In this document: piece by piece, positions 6,586 to 11,653 of the stretch | How the letters are laid out: the number at the start of each line of letters is the position of its first letter | Position numbering within the stretch: position 1 is the stretch's first letter | Source: Candidatus Nitrosotenuis sp. | Lineage (GTDB): Archaea > Thermoproteota > Nitrososphaeria > Nitrososphaerales > Nitrosopumilaceae | NCBI GenBank assembly: GCA_023252015.1 | Contig: JAHEXS010000027.1 | Span: 1 to 11,653 of the forward strand | Direction: 5' to 3' | Length of the DNA stretch: 11,653 nucleotides | Made by a program: the position numbers and the translations under genes | Notes under the pieces: generated by a model | The model's database searches: none | Seen by the model: only the letters and a program-made list of their open reading frames with translations | Told to the model about the DNA's origin: nothing

Positions 6586-7068
6586 CTACATTTTGCATGC
6601 AATCTTGACATTCTTTGAGGTATAATACAATGAAATTCCCAAGGCAACAATTGCAGCTAACTTGAGTTCTAATCCTTGAAATGGGAATAATGCTAAAGCA
6701 CCACCAAGACCAAATACGCCCAACAATGGTGCAGTACATACAGGGCATCCTGATGCTATTGCTCCAGTGAACGCACTACATGCACTAGAACCTGCACCCT
6801 TCTTGAAACCCAAACTTCCGGTCATTCGCTTTCTACAAAGAACCAACGATGTGCTTAATCCTGTTAGTATTGCTATGACAAATCCCATAGTAATAGTAGT
6901 GACAGTGAAAGGCACACCGTACATTTGGATGTATTTTGGCAATGGAGTAGGAGTAAAATCAAACGTAAGTGACCAAAATAATGCCCCTAGTGATATAGAA
7001 ATTATTACAAATGTTGCAGCGAACACTGGTTTCTTTAACACTTTGCCAACAGGACTCATTGTACTCAT
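6586..7068 (-). CDS. Four-helix membrane protein with CxxC in helix 3 (thioredoxin-operon copy)
   Basis: From ATG 7068 the protein has 160 aa. Helices lie at about residues 14-34, 51-77, 96-122 and 136-152; the basic loop CRKRM...FKK between helices 2 and 3 and the basic ends suggest N and C termini inside. GCPVC (C108, C111) sits in helix 3, followed by LGGALAL and LAAIVALGISLYYTSKNV, which line up with the protein at 1249-1767. C78, C97 and C158 are extra. A longer in-frame start at 7110 would overlap the thioredoxin gene by 46 bp, whereas the ATG at 7068 overlaps its stop as ATGA, the same coupling as in the copper operon. With a thioredoxin as the coupled partner, I infer thiol-disulfide transfer through the membrane (a CcdA/DsbD-like job), but no homology to CcdA is evident to me. 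Confidence 0.85.
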   Translation of the reverse strand: MSTMSPVGKVLKKPVFAATFVIISISLGALFWSLTFDFTPTPLPKYIQMYGVPFTVTTITMGFVIAILTGLSTSLVLCRKRMTGSLGFKKGAGSSACSAFTGAIASGCPVCTAPLLGVFGLGGALALFPFQGLELKLAAIVALGISLYYTSKNVKIACKM

Positions 7069-7439
7069 TTCACAATCTCTTCCTTTGACGGTGAGTTTTG
7101 TTGAATACAATTAGGTATAGTGGCTAGCATCTTGTCTAATTCTGAATCAAGTTTTTCTTTTGTCATGTATCCAACAAGTTCTCCAACATTTCTACCGTCA
7201 CAAAACATCTTGAGAACTGGAATACCCATTACACCGTTTGCCTGTGCAATATCCTCAAGTTCTTCAACGTTTACCTTGGCAAAGACCAACTTTCCTTCAT
7301 ATTGTTTTGAAACTTCTTCAAATACTGGCATTAGCTTCATGCACCAAGGACACCAAGGAGCCCAGAAATCAACTATTACTGGGGTTTTTGATGATAATAC
7401 TTTGTTCTGCCAGTCGTTTGAAATCTCAATCGTTGTCAA
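7065..7439 (-). CDS. Thioredoxin-like protein with CPWC active site
   Basis: A 124-aa thioredoxin: VIVDFWAPWC, active-site C30-P-W-C33 in place of the classical CGPC, the cis-proline at GIP (P74), and F/W positions as in the family. It has no signal peptide, so it is cytoplasmic. C80 and C111 are extra cysteines. The start is TTG at 7439-7437, immediately after the TAA of the preceding Cys-rich gene and in the same frame, so either re-initiation at TTG or rare stop read-through gives the product. Its stop overlaps the start of the membrane CxxC gene. The family reduces disulfides using thioredoxin reductase; the CPWC motif should change its redox potential relative to CGPC. I infer that it serves the coupled membrane protein. 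Confidence 0.93.
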   Translation of the reverse strand: MTTIEISNDWQNKVLSSKTPVIVDFWAPWCPWCMKLMPVFEEVSKQYEGKLVFAKVNVEELEDIAQANGVMGIPVLKMFCDGRNVGELVGYMTKEKLDSELDKMLATIPNCIQQNSPSKEEIVK

Positions 7440-7601
7440 TTAACAACATCTCACAGCATATTTTGTAATCTCTCTTGAACAACTCTGATGTTTGTTGCAG
7501 TAATCCTCACACTGTTGTGCTAATTCAGGATCCTTGTATCTAAAACCACATGCATCACACAGATATAATTTCTGATCTGATTCTGTTAGTTCTTTTACCA
7601 T
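7440..7601 (-). CDS. 53-aa Cys-rich protein (CxxC, seven cysteines)
   Basis: From ATG 7601 to TAA 7440-7442 the product is 53 aa, beginning MVKELTESD. Cysteines are C15, C18 (CDAC), C31, C35, C41, C52 and C53; the pattern YLCDACGF, then CEDYCNKHQSC, then a final RCC suggests a small zinc/copper-binding fold. I recall similar small proteins in other archaea but give no name. A longer start at 7637 is rejected because it reaches over the TATA element at 7624-7632, which is 27 nt before 7601 and predicts a leaderless mRNA at that codon. It is the first gene of the unit with thioredoxin and the membrane protein, and divergent from the HxlR regulator. A thioredoxin substrate or metal carrier is possible. 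Confidence 0.8.
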   Translation of the reverse strand: MVKELTESDQKLYLCDACGFRYKDPELAQQCEDYCNKHQSCSREITKYAVRCC

Positions 7602-7623
7602 GTTATCACTATGAAATTCAAAG

Positions 7624-7632
7624 TATTTAAGA
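7624..7632. promoter_or_regulatory. Shared TATA element of the divergent HxlR / Cys-protein promoters
   Basis: TATTTAAGA on plus (TCTTAAATA on minus) is nearly symmetric and the only good TATA-like element in the 58-bp gap. It lies 27 nt before the minus-strand ATG 7601 and about 32 nt before the plus-strand ATG 7660, suiting one leaderless and one short-leader transcript. Use by both sides would tie their expression together. Confidence 0.5.
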
Positions 7633-7647
7633 TACAAAGTTCGTAGT

Positions 7648-7661
7648 ATAGTAGTTACTAT
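7648..7661. promoter_or_regulatory. Interrupted inverted repeat at the HxlR start, possible operator
   Basis: ATAGTAGTTACTAT has 6-bp arms ATAGTA/TACTAT around a GT centre. It overlaps the HxlR start codon (7660) and the predicted transcription start, so an autoregulatory site is plausible. HxlR proteins bind as dimers to short inverted repeats. The arms are A/T-rich and no second copy was found, so this is weak. Confidence 0.3.
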
Positions 7662-8019
7662 GAAAAATCAAAGTAATGTAATTTGTCTGTGTCCACTAGA
7701 CGGTGTAATAGATACAATCGGGAAAAAATGGGGGTTGCTCATAATCAACGAGATAGGCAATCACGGCAAACTTAGATTCAATGAATTGGCGTCAGAACTA
7801 AAGGGAATAAGCCCTTCAACGCTGGCTTCAATGCTAAAGGATTTGGAAAAAGAAGATCTAGTCGAAAAAGAAGTTTTCAGAGAGATTCCTCCAAGGGTAG
7901 AATATTCACTGTCTGCAAGAGGTAAACAACTCCGAGAAGCAATTATTCCCCTGATAAGATGGGCTACAAAAAAGGGAAACTATACAGTTCATTGTACTTG
8001 CAGTCTAGTTAAGAAATAG
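7660..8019 (+). CDS. HxlR-family winged-helix regulator with terminal Cys pairs
   Basis: A 119-aa MarR-like winged HTH of the HxlR family: CPLDGVIDTIGKKWGLLII at about 11-29, the recognition region FNELASELKGISPSTLASML at 40-59, and the wing near EIPPRVEYSLS. Residues C9 and C11 (CLC) precede the domain and C112 and C114 (HCTC) end it. In an HxlR dimer the two ends lie near the dimer interface, so the four cysteines may form a metal, Fe-S or disulfide switch; many archaeal HxlR proteins have the CxCP start. It is divergent from the thioredoxin operon by 58 bp, and I infer that it controls that operon and itself. What it senses is unknown, with thiol stress or a metal most likely. Confidence 0.92.
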   Translation: MKNQSNVICLCPLDGVIDTIGKKWGLLIINEIGNHGKLRFNELASELKGISPSTLASMLKDLEKEDLVEKEVFREIPPRVEYSLSARGKQLREAIIPLIRWATKKGNYTVHCTCSLVKK

Positions 8020-8085
8020 ATTCTTCAAGATGTTACCATGTTTTGATTCTTAGAAAAGAATTGAAAAATACATTAAATTCCTAGA

Positions 8086-8565
8086 TCAGATTTCAGCACG
8101 TTGATTTTTTTCTTTAATCAGCTTGAAAGCAGTTAATCCATTAAACACAAAAATTATGGCCAAACCCAAATAGGCGAGTGGTTGACTGTAATTTATAAAA
8201 ATAGTTGATACCCCAGTTCCAAAGATGCTTGGAAGAAAAGATATCACGTACAGCCACCACCCACAACAACCAAGGGGAATGAGCGAAAAAAATGAAAAAA
8301 ATGATGTTGCTATGGTGCTACTCGAATTTCCTCCAAGTGCTTTTCTCTTTACAGTAAGCTTACACCCTAGACTTTTACTGTATCTTGAAAGAAAGACCTG
8401 AAAGCCAACGCCTATACCCATTCCAATTATTATGGGAGAGTTTAGCTGAAAAGCAGCTCTTATTGCATCAGGTGGTGGCAGTGCAGGAGTGGTAATTGTT
8501 ACTATGATAAGATATACTCCAATGGTTATGGCACCAAATAAAATTCCTTTAAAAATTGGTTTCAA
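8086..8565 (-). CDS. Four-helix membrane protein with CC pair in helix 3 (DUF3179-operon copy)
   Basis: From TTG 8565 the protein has 159 aa, with helices at about residues 6-24, 44-60, 85-112 and 129-149 and a basic loop CKLTVKRK between helices 2 and 3. C100-C101 (GCCGWW) in helix 3 falls where the paralogues at 1249 and 6586 have CxxC; C68 lies in the loop. The open frame extends to 8721, but its first 52 codons lie over the 3' end of the DUF3179 gene and look hydrophilic and unlike the paralogues. TTG 8565 lies 4 bp after the DUF3179 stop and yields the same length as the other two. The exact start is uncertain, but coupling to the preceding gene is likely in any case. Function is inferred as for its paralogues; the adjacent rather than spaced pair may alter the chemistry. 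Confidence 0.8.
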   Translation of the reverse strand: MKPIFKGILFGAITIGVYLIIVTITTPALPPPDAIRAAFQLNSPIIIGMGIGVGFQVFLSRYSKSLGCKLTVKRKALGGNSSSTIATSFFSFFSLIPLGCCGWWLYVISFLPSIFGTGVSTIFINYSQPLAYLGLAIIFVFNGLTAFKLIKEKNQRAEI

Positions 8566-8569
8566 ATTC

Positions 8570-9685
8570 TTACCCTTGGTAAATTTCCGTATTGGGATGG
8601 AATGCAACCCACTCAAACCAAAATCCGGGATTGAATGTAATTCTGTTGAGCTGCTTTCCCTGTAGAGTACCAGAAACTGCAACCCCATCAAAACTCCATT
8701 CTGATCCTGTTTGCTTGTCAATCAATTTGCTGCCATCATGGGTAAACTCTAGGGGTTGCCCATCCACCATTCTATCAAATACATGAACCGTATATGGAAA
8801 AACAGATACAAGTACTAGGTTTTGCTCACCAATTTCGTCATTGATGATTTTTTTCGATTCTACGTCCGACAGTTTGTATGCTTTGAAAGAATTTTCATCA
8901 TGAAATCCCAAGATTATCTCTTTTGGGCGCATCCTATCATCCAAGTTTTTGACTGGAAAGATAATTTGCGAATCCGTATAATAATCACCATATGGATCAG
9001 AACCATAAGGTCTTGAAAACCCAGTGTCAGTTGTAAGAACCAGGGTGTCTGGGTACGATGTCTTCCAATCAGACCATTTTGATAAATCAAACGGAATTGT
9101 ATTTAGATCATTCCCAGTCAGCTCTCCAACTATTGCTTTTCCAAGTGCCTGGCTCCACATAGAGTCCGTGCTTCTGTCATACATTACCAAATTACTATTG
9201 TAGAGCTTACCTGAGGTGCCGAACTCAGTCTCTTTGTTATTTACGGTTCTATCAAAGACCTGCGTGGTAAAGCACAAAGGACAGTATGTTATGGCTACTG
9301 GTGTCTCACCAAATTTGTCATTTACGATTTCATGCCACACCAAAATGAATAACGGGTATGCCTTTGTTTGTCCATTTAGTTTCAATCCTATGACAAGTTC
9401 ATCGTCTGAAACAAATTGGGCATCTTTTGCTTTTACAAATTTTGGGTTATCAATTGATGGTATTCCGTCCTTTGGAGGGCCACCACTTTTGATGTCGTCA
9501 AGTGGAACTAGATGTTTGAGCCCATTTGTTGTCTGTATTTGTTCAGAGTCGAGAAACGAATTCATTTCTTTTTCAAGTCTTGTTTTTTCTAGAGAATGTA
9601 GCATTGGAGGCATGTAAAGTGCCAAAATTATCCATGCAATGACTGCTCCACTACCAACAATTATCACAGTATGCTTGAGATTCAA
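8570..9685 (-). CDS. DUF3179 family exported protein
   Basis: A 371-aa protein with one N-terminal helix (about residues 7-25), then an extracellular DUF3179 domain. Hallmarks: KDGIPSIDNPKF (72-83), TKAYPL, WHEIVND (117-123), PVAITYCPLC with C135 and C138, SGKLYNSNLVMYDR, SMWSQ, WSDWK, YPDT, then TGSEWSFDG and FWFEWVAFHP near the end. The domain is widespread in bacteria and archaea and has no established reaction; the CPLC pair and conserved His/Glu suggest redox or metal chemistry. The start is TTG at 9685; starting at the next Met (residue 25) would lose the helix. A T/A-rich element at 9706-9715 lies about 25 nt upstream. It is followed at 4 bp by the third four-helix Cys-pair membrane protein. 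Family sure, function unknown. Confidence 0.93.
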   Translation of the reverse strand: MNLKHTVIIVGSGAVIAWIILALYMPPMLHSLEKTRLEKEMNSFLDSEQIQTTNGLKHLVPLDDIKSGGPPKDGIPSIDNPKFVKAKDAQFVSDDELVIGLKLNGQTKAYPLFILVWHEIVNDKFGETPVAITYCPLCFTTQVFDRTVNNKETEFGTSGKLYNSNLVMYDRSTDSMWSQALGKAIVGELTGNDLNTIPFDLSKWSDWKTSYPDTLVLTTDTGFSRPYGSDPYGDYYTDSQIIFPVKNLDDRMRPKEIILGFHDENSFKAYKLSDVESKKIINDEIGEQNLVLVSVFPYTVHVFDRMVDGQPLEFTHDGSKLIDKQTGSEWSFDGVAVSGTLQGKQLNRITFNPGFWFEWVAFHPNTEIYQG

Positions 9686-9705
9686 CGCAAAAAGATCGTC
9701 TTAAA

Positions 9706-9715
9706 AATATTAAAA
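9706..9715 (-). promoter_or_regulatory. TATA-like element of the DUF3179 operon
   Basis: On the minus strand this reads TTTTAATATT, in a stretch of A/T from 9701 to 9716. Its centre is about 25 nt before TTG 9685, predicting a leaderless transcript with a non-AUG start, which is less usual. Confidence 0.4.
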
Positions 9716-9744
9716 ACTTGTTCCAATTCTTGATCTGGATAATT

Positions 9745-9753
9745 CTTTTTATG
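9745..9753 (+). promoter_or_regulatory. TATA box of the duplicated-domain exported protein
   Basis: CTTTTTATG is centred about 28 nt before ATG 9778, fitting a leaderless or 1-3 nt leader mRNA. It is separate from the promoter of the divergent DUF3179 gene 30 bp away. Confidence 0.5.
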
Positions 9754-9777
9754 CGATGAAAACGTGGTTTATCTTCA

Positions 9778-11007
9778 ATGAATAACAAACTCAAAGCAGC
9801 TTCGTTGCTGTTGATAATACCGCTCTTTACCATATCACTGACGACAAACTACTTTCATAGCGCAGACGCACTAAAAAGCAAAGGAGACGACACACAAGGC
9901 CGTGTAGTGGCAAAATCATACGGATCAAAGACTCACATTTGTGGTGATAAACCATGCTCAGGAGTTATGTCTGTAAAACAATCAAAAACAATCTCTCCGA
10001 CAAAACAAAAACAAACCGAAGCAAAGACTGAAGAACAGCCAGGATCGGTCTTACGACTTTCGCGTGCAAGTATCCCTACAACCATTCCAATGCACCAGGG
10101 TTGGTACAACGGAGAACCCGTTTACTATATCATAACTGATTCTAGCGATCAAAAACATGCCGACACCATCACAAAACAACAAGGCTGGAAGGTAGAACTT
10201 GCACCCCCACTTGCCAAGACGCCAGCAGCCTCACTTGACCCAGTCTATGTCTTTGCCAATGGGGTTAAGGGCAACGGAATCCACGGGTTCCAAGACGAGG
10301 TATTTGCCAGCACTCCTGCTCAGGACAAGTACAGCGCAATAAGATCACACATTCACGTTACGTGGAAGGATGCAGCACAAGCAATAGTTTTGGATTCTGA
10401 ACAAAAAATCCTTGATGCAAAAAACACAGGCAAAGTTGACCTGCAAACACTTGATGGGGTTATTCTAAACATGCCACAAATTGTTTGGCCTGGAGGACAG
10501 ATGAGCATACGAGAGGATAAAAACATCACAGACGATTCCCCATATGTTGGCGGACAGGTTCTTAGCATTGATACCAAGCAAATGAAGGTAACATTTGTTG
10601 CACACAGAGGATGGGGTCCAGATGGAAAAACAATATACTATATTGTAACAGATGCAACCCCATCAGGGCCGGCAGGAATGATGGGCGTTTTGAGTGCGCC
10701 AACACTTGCTCCATCCATCAAGAGTCCGGCAGCTGTAGACCTATTCCAATTCATGAACGGCATCAAAGGCACAGGACCAATGGGATTTCAAGCAGGAATT
10801 GGAGGCGCAGCCCCAGGTGATTCTAACTACAGTCCATTGTGGAGAATCTCCATGATAGGTTGGAAAGATCCAACAAAAGCAACCATTCTTGAGACAACCG
10901 CAGACATCAATGCATTGCAAAGTGCTGGAAAAATAGATGTCCAACTTGCAAGGCCAATGGACAGTGATCATGTAGTGAATTGTCCATTTATTGATCCATT
11001 TCAATAA
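9778..11007 (+). CDS. Secreted protein with two tandem copies of one domain
   Basis: A 409-aa protein with a clear signal peptide (hydrophobic residues 7-23, likely cut near SADA at 28-31). A short region with THICGDKPCSG (C55, C60) and a Lys/Gln/Thr-rich linker follow. Two copies of one domain come next: about 105-237 and 275-409. Each has H-x-GW...YYI-TD near its start, a P-AA--D---F-NG-KG-G--GFQ segment in the middle, and then W-D---A-IL---------A-GK-D at the end. Copy 1 ends with MPQIVWP; copy 2 ends in NCPFIDPF, with C402. I recall this two-domain secreted type in ammonia-oxidising archaea but know no function. Conserved His/Trp/Asp could bind a metal or a polymer. It is divergent from the DUF3179 operon and sits alone. 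Confidence 0.88.
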   Translation: MNNKLKAASLLLIIPLFTISLTTNYFHSADALKSKGDDTQGRVVAKSYGSKTHICGDKPCSGVMSVKQSKTISPTKQKQTEAKTEEQPGSVLRLSRASIPTTIPMHQGWYNGEPVYYIITDSSDQKHADTITKQQGWKVELAPPLAKTPAASLDPVYVFANGVKGNGIHGFQDEVFASTPAQDKYSAIRSHIHVTWKDAAQAIVLDSEQKILDAKNTGKVDLQTLDGVILNMPQIVWPGGQMSIREDKNITDDSPYVGGQVLSIDTKQMKVTFVAHRGWGPDGKTIYYIVTDATPSGPAGMMGVLSAPTLAPSIKSPAAVDLFQFMNGIKGTGPMGFQAGIGGAAPGDSNYSPLWRISMIGWKDPTKATILETTADINALQSAGKIDVQLARPMDSDHVVNCPFIDPFQ

Positions 11008-11021
11008 TGGAATCATCCTTA

Positions 11022-11030
11022 TTTTTTATA
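11022..11030 (+). promoter_or_regulatory. TATA box of the 40-aa Cys-rich gene
   Basis: TTTTTTATA is centred about 26 nt before ATG 11053, the ideal distance for a leaderless archaeal mRNA. Its T-run also lies 15 nt after the stop of the preceding gene, so the same bases may end that transcript. Confidence 0.6.
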
Positions 11031-11052
11031 GTTAATGATGTGTATTATTCAC

Positions 11053-11175
11053 ATGTCAATCAAATGTGCAGACTGTGATTGTCTTCCATCAGAATGTCAA
11101 AATAACAAGTCTCCAAAAAACTGTCCAAGTTGTTCTTGGGATGAATGTTGTTGCTGGAATGCAATTAATCAGTAA
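11053..11175 (+). CDS. 40-aa metallothionein-like protein (nine cysteines)
   Basis: ATG 11053 to TAA 11173-11175 encodes 40 residues, nine of them Cys: C5, C8, C10, C15, C24, C27 and C32-C34. The arrangement is CADCDC, then CPSC, then ECCCW. It has no signal peptide or helix. Such density (over 20 percent Cys, in CxxC, CxC and CCC groupings) is the mark of metallothioneins or metal-chelating small proteins, although no family match is recognised. A TATA box at -26 supports expression. It lies between the secreted two-domain protein and, convergently, the DsbA-like gene, with 10 bp between stops. A role in buffering copper or zinc fits the neighbourhood. Too short for usual gene finders; it could be spurious, but chance production of this Cys pattern with a promoter at the right distance is unlikely. 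Confidence 0.72.
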   Translation: MSIKCADCDCLPSECQNNKSPKNCPSCSWDECCCWNAINQ

Positions 11176-11185
11176 AGTTTTCTGA

Positions 11186-11653
11186 TTATTTTAGATGCGC
11201 ATCTATGACTTGTTGATATACAGAATAAGGTTGAGCTCCAGTTATCTTGATGTAGCCTCGCGCAGAATCGCCTACAAACATAGTCGGCGTTCCAGTAAGC
11301 CCAACCTGCTCGGCAAGTTTTGTAAGTTGCTGACTCTGCAGTTCATATTTCTTGCTATCTAAACAAGAATTAAATTGCTCTGCATCGAGTCCTGAAATGT
11401 TTTTTGCAAGTACCTTGACTTTTTCCGGTGTTCCCCAGCCAGAGTTCTCTTGGCCTTGGTTAGAATACATGTAGTCATGGTATTCCCAGTATTTTCCTTG
11501 CTCATCTGCGCACCATGCTCCTTGTCCAAGGGTTAGTGAATCAGCCCCAACGATTGAAACATCAAGAAAGTAAAACTTTGTTTTTCCTGACTCTACATAA
11601 TCTGTCATTATCTGGGGTTCTGTCTGATCAAAGAATCGCTTACAGAATGGGCA
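11186..11653 (-). CDS. DsbA/thioredoxin-fold protein with CPFC (5' truncated)
   Basis: The frame runs from the window edge to TAA 11186-11188, 155 codons visible. The first visible residues are the active site C-P-F-C followed by KRFF, so the N-terminal beta strand and any signal peptide lie outside; an ATG at 11608 is internal. The helical insert with YWEYHDYMYSNQGQ and the cis-Pro loop TGTPTMFVGD are typical of DsbA-like disulfide oxidoreductases (the DsbA/Com1 type, thioredoxin_4). C32 of the internal-ATG count (GAWCADEQ) and one in NSCLDSKK are extra. In the family such proteins make or shuffle disulfides in exported proteins. Its location is not decidable from the visible part. It would be the natural extracytoplasmic partner for the Cys-bearing exported proteins here. 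Confidence 0.9.
   Translation of the reverse strand, partial: CPFCKRFFDQTEPQIMTDYVESGKTKFYFLDVSIVGADSLTLGQGAWCADEQGKYWEYHDYMYSNQGQENSGWGTPEKVKVLAKNISGLDAEQFNSCLDSKKYELQSQQLTKLAEQVGLTGTPTMFVGDSARGYIKITGAQPYSVYQQVIDAHLK

Noticed and set aside
7069..7110. Upstream start giving a 174-aa membrane protein
   Set aside because: It overlaps the thioredoxin C-terminus by 46 bp; the ATGA overlap at 7065-7068 gives a better start and matches the copper-operon arrangement.
8046..8061. Small hairpin ATTCTT/AAGAAT after the HxlR gene
   Set aside because: Six-base A/T-rich arms with a 4-nt loop and no U-tract behind it; expected by chance in such A/T-rich DNA.
8566..8721. N-terminal extension of the third membrane protein to 211 aa
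   Set aside because: The extra 52 codons lie over the 3' end of the DUF3179 gene, are hydrophilic, and have no match in the two paralogues of 160 and 172 aa.
1..11653. CRISPR arrays, tRNA or rRNA genes, insertion sequences, prophage or attachment sites
   Set aside because: No regularly spaced repeats, cloverleaf with a CCA-type end, transposase or integrase motif, or target-site duplications were noticed on reading both strands.

Overview
The window looks like a chromosomal stretch of an ammonia-oxidising archaeon of the Nitrososphaerota (Thaumarchaeota), probably near Nitrosopumilus, Nitrosarchaeum or Nitrosotenuis. The basis is the A+T-rich sequence, short intergenic gaps, TATA boxes about 24-28 nt before start codons (leaderless or nearly leaderless mRNAs), few Shine-Dalgarno sites, TTG/GTG starts, and the protein set: an Lrp-HTH/TRASH copper regulator, a Cu(I) P1B-ATPase, a Cys-bearing HxlR regulator and secreted beta-propeller and repeat proteins. 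The genus is an inference.

Layout: (1) 2-1006, the 3' part of a GMC flavoprotein oxidoreductase. (2) 1025-1135, an unlisted 36-aa membrane microprotein with its own TATA box. (3) 1249-4806, minus strand, a copper operon: copA, then a membrane-anchored Cys-rich protein, then a four-helix membrane protein with CxxC, the last two coupled by ATGA. (4) 4853-5146, two copies of a 16-bp palindrome, CTTTACAATTGTAAAG, one in the copA promoter region and one in the promoter of the TRASH regulator, with a 53-aa zinc-ribbon gene between them. (5) 5672-6580, an exported BNR beta-propeller. (6) 6586-8019, a divergent pair: an HxlR-type regulator against a three-gene unit (53-aa Cys-rich protein, CPWC thioredoxin, second four-helix CxxC protein). 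(7) 8086-9685, a DUF3179 protein with CPLC followed by a third four-helix protein with a CC pair. (8) 9778-11007, a secreted protein made of two copies of one domain. (9) 11053-11175, an unlisted 40-aa protein with nine cysteines. (10) 11186-11653, a DsbA/thioredoxin-fold protein with CPFC, cut by the window end.

The common theme is copper and thiol chemistry at the cell surface. The most striking pattern is that three related membrane proteins of about 160-172 aa, each with a Cys pair at the same place in helix 3, are each the last gene of an operon and are overlapped by, or within a few bases of, a different Cys-motif protein: an anchored CCCxC protein, a CPWC thioredoxin and a CPLC DUF3179 protein. 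I infer a family of membrane modules that move electrons or metal between a partner and the other side of the membrane. This is a hypothesis from arrangement and motifs and has not been shown.
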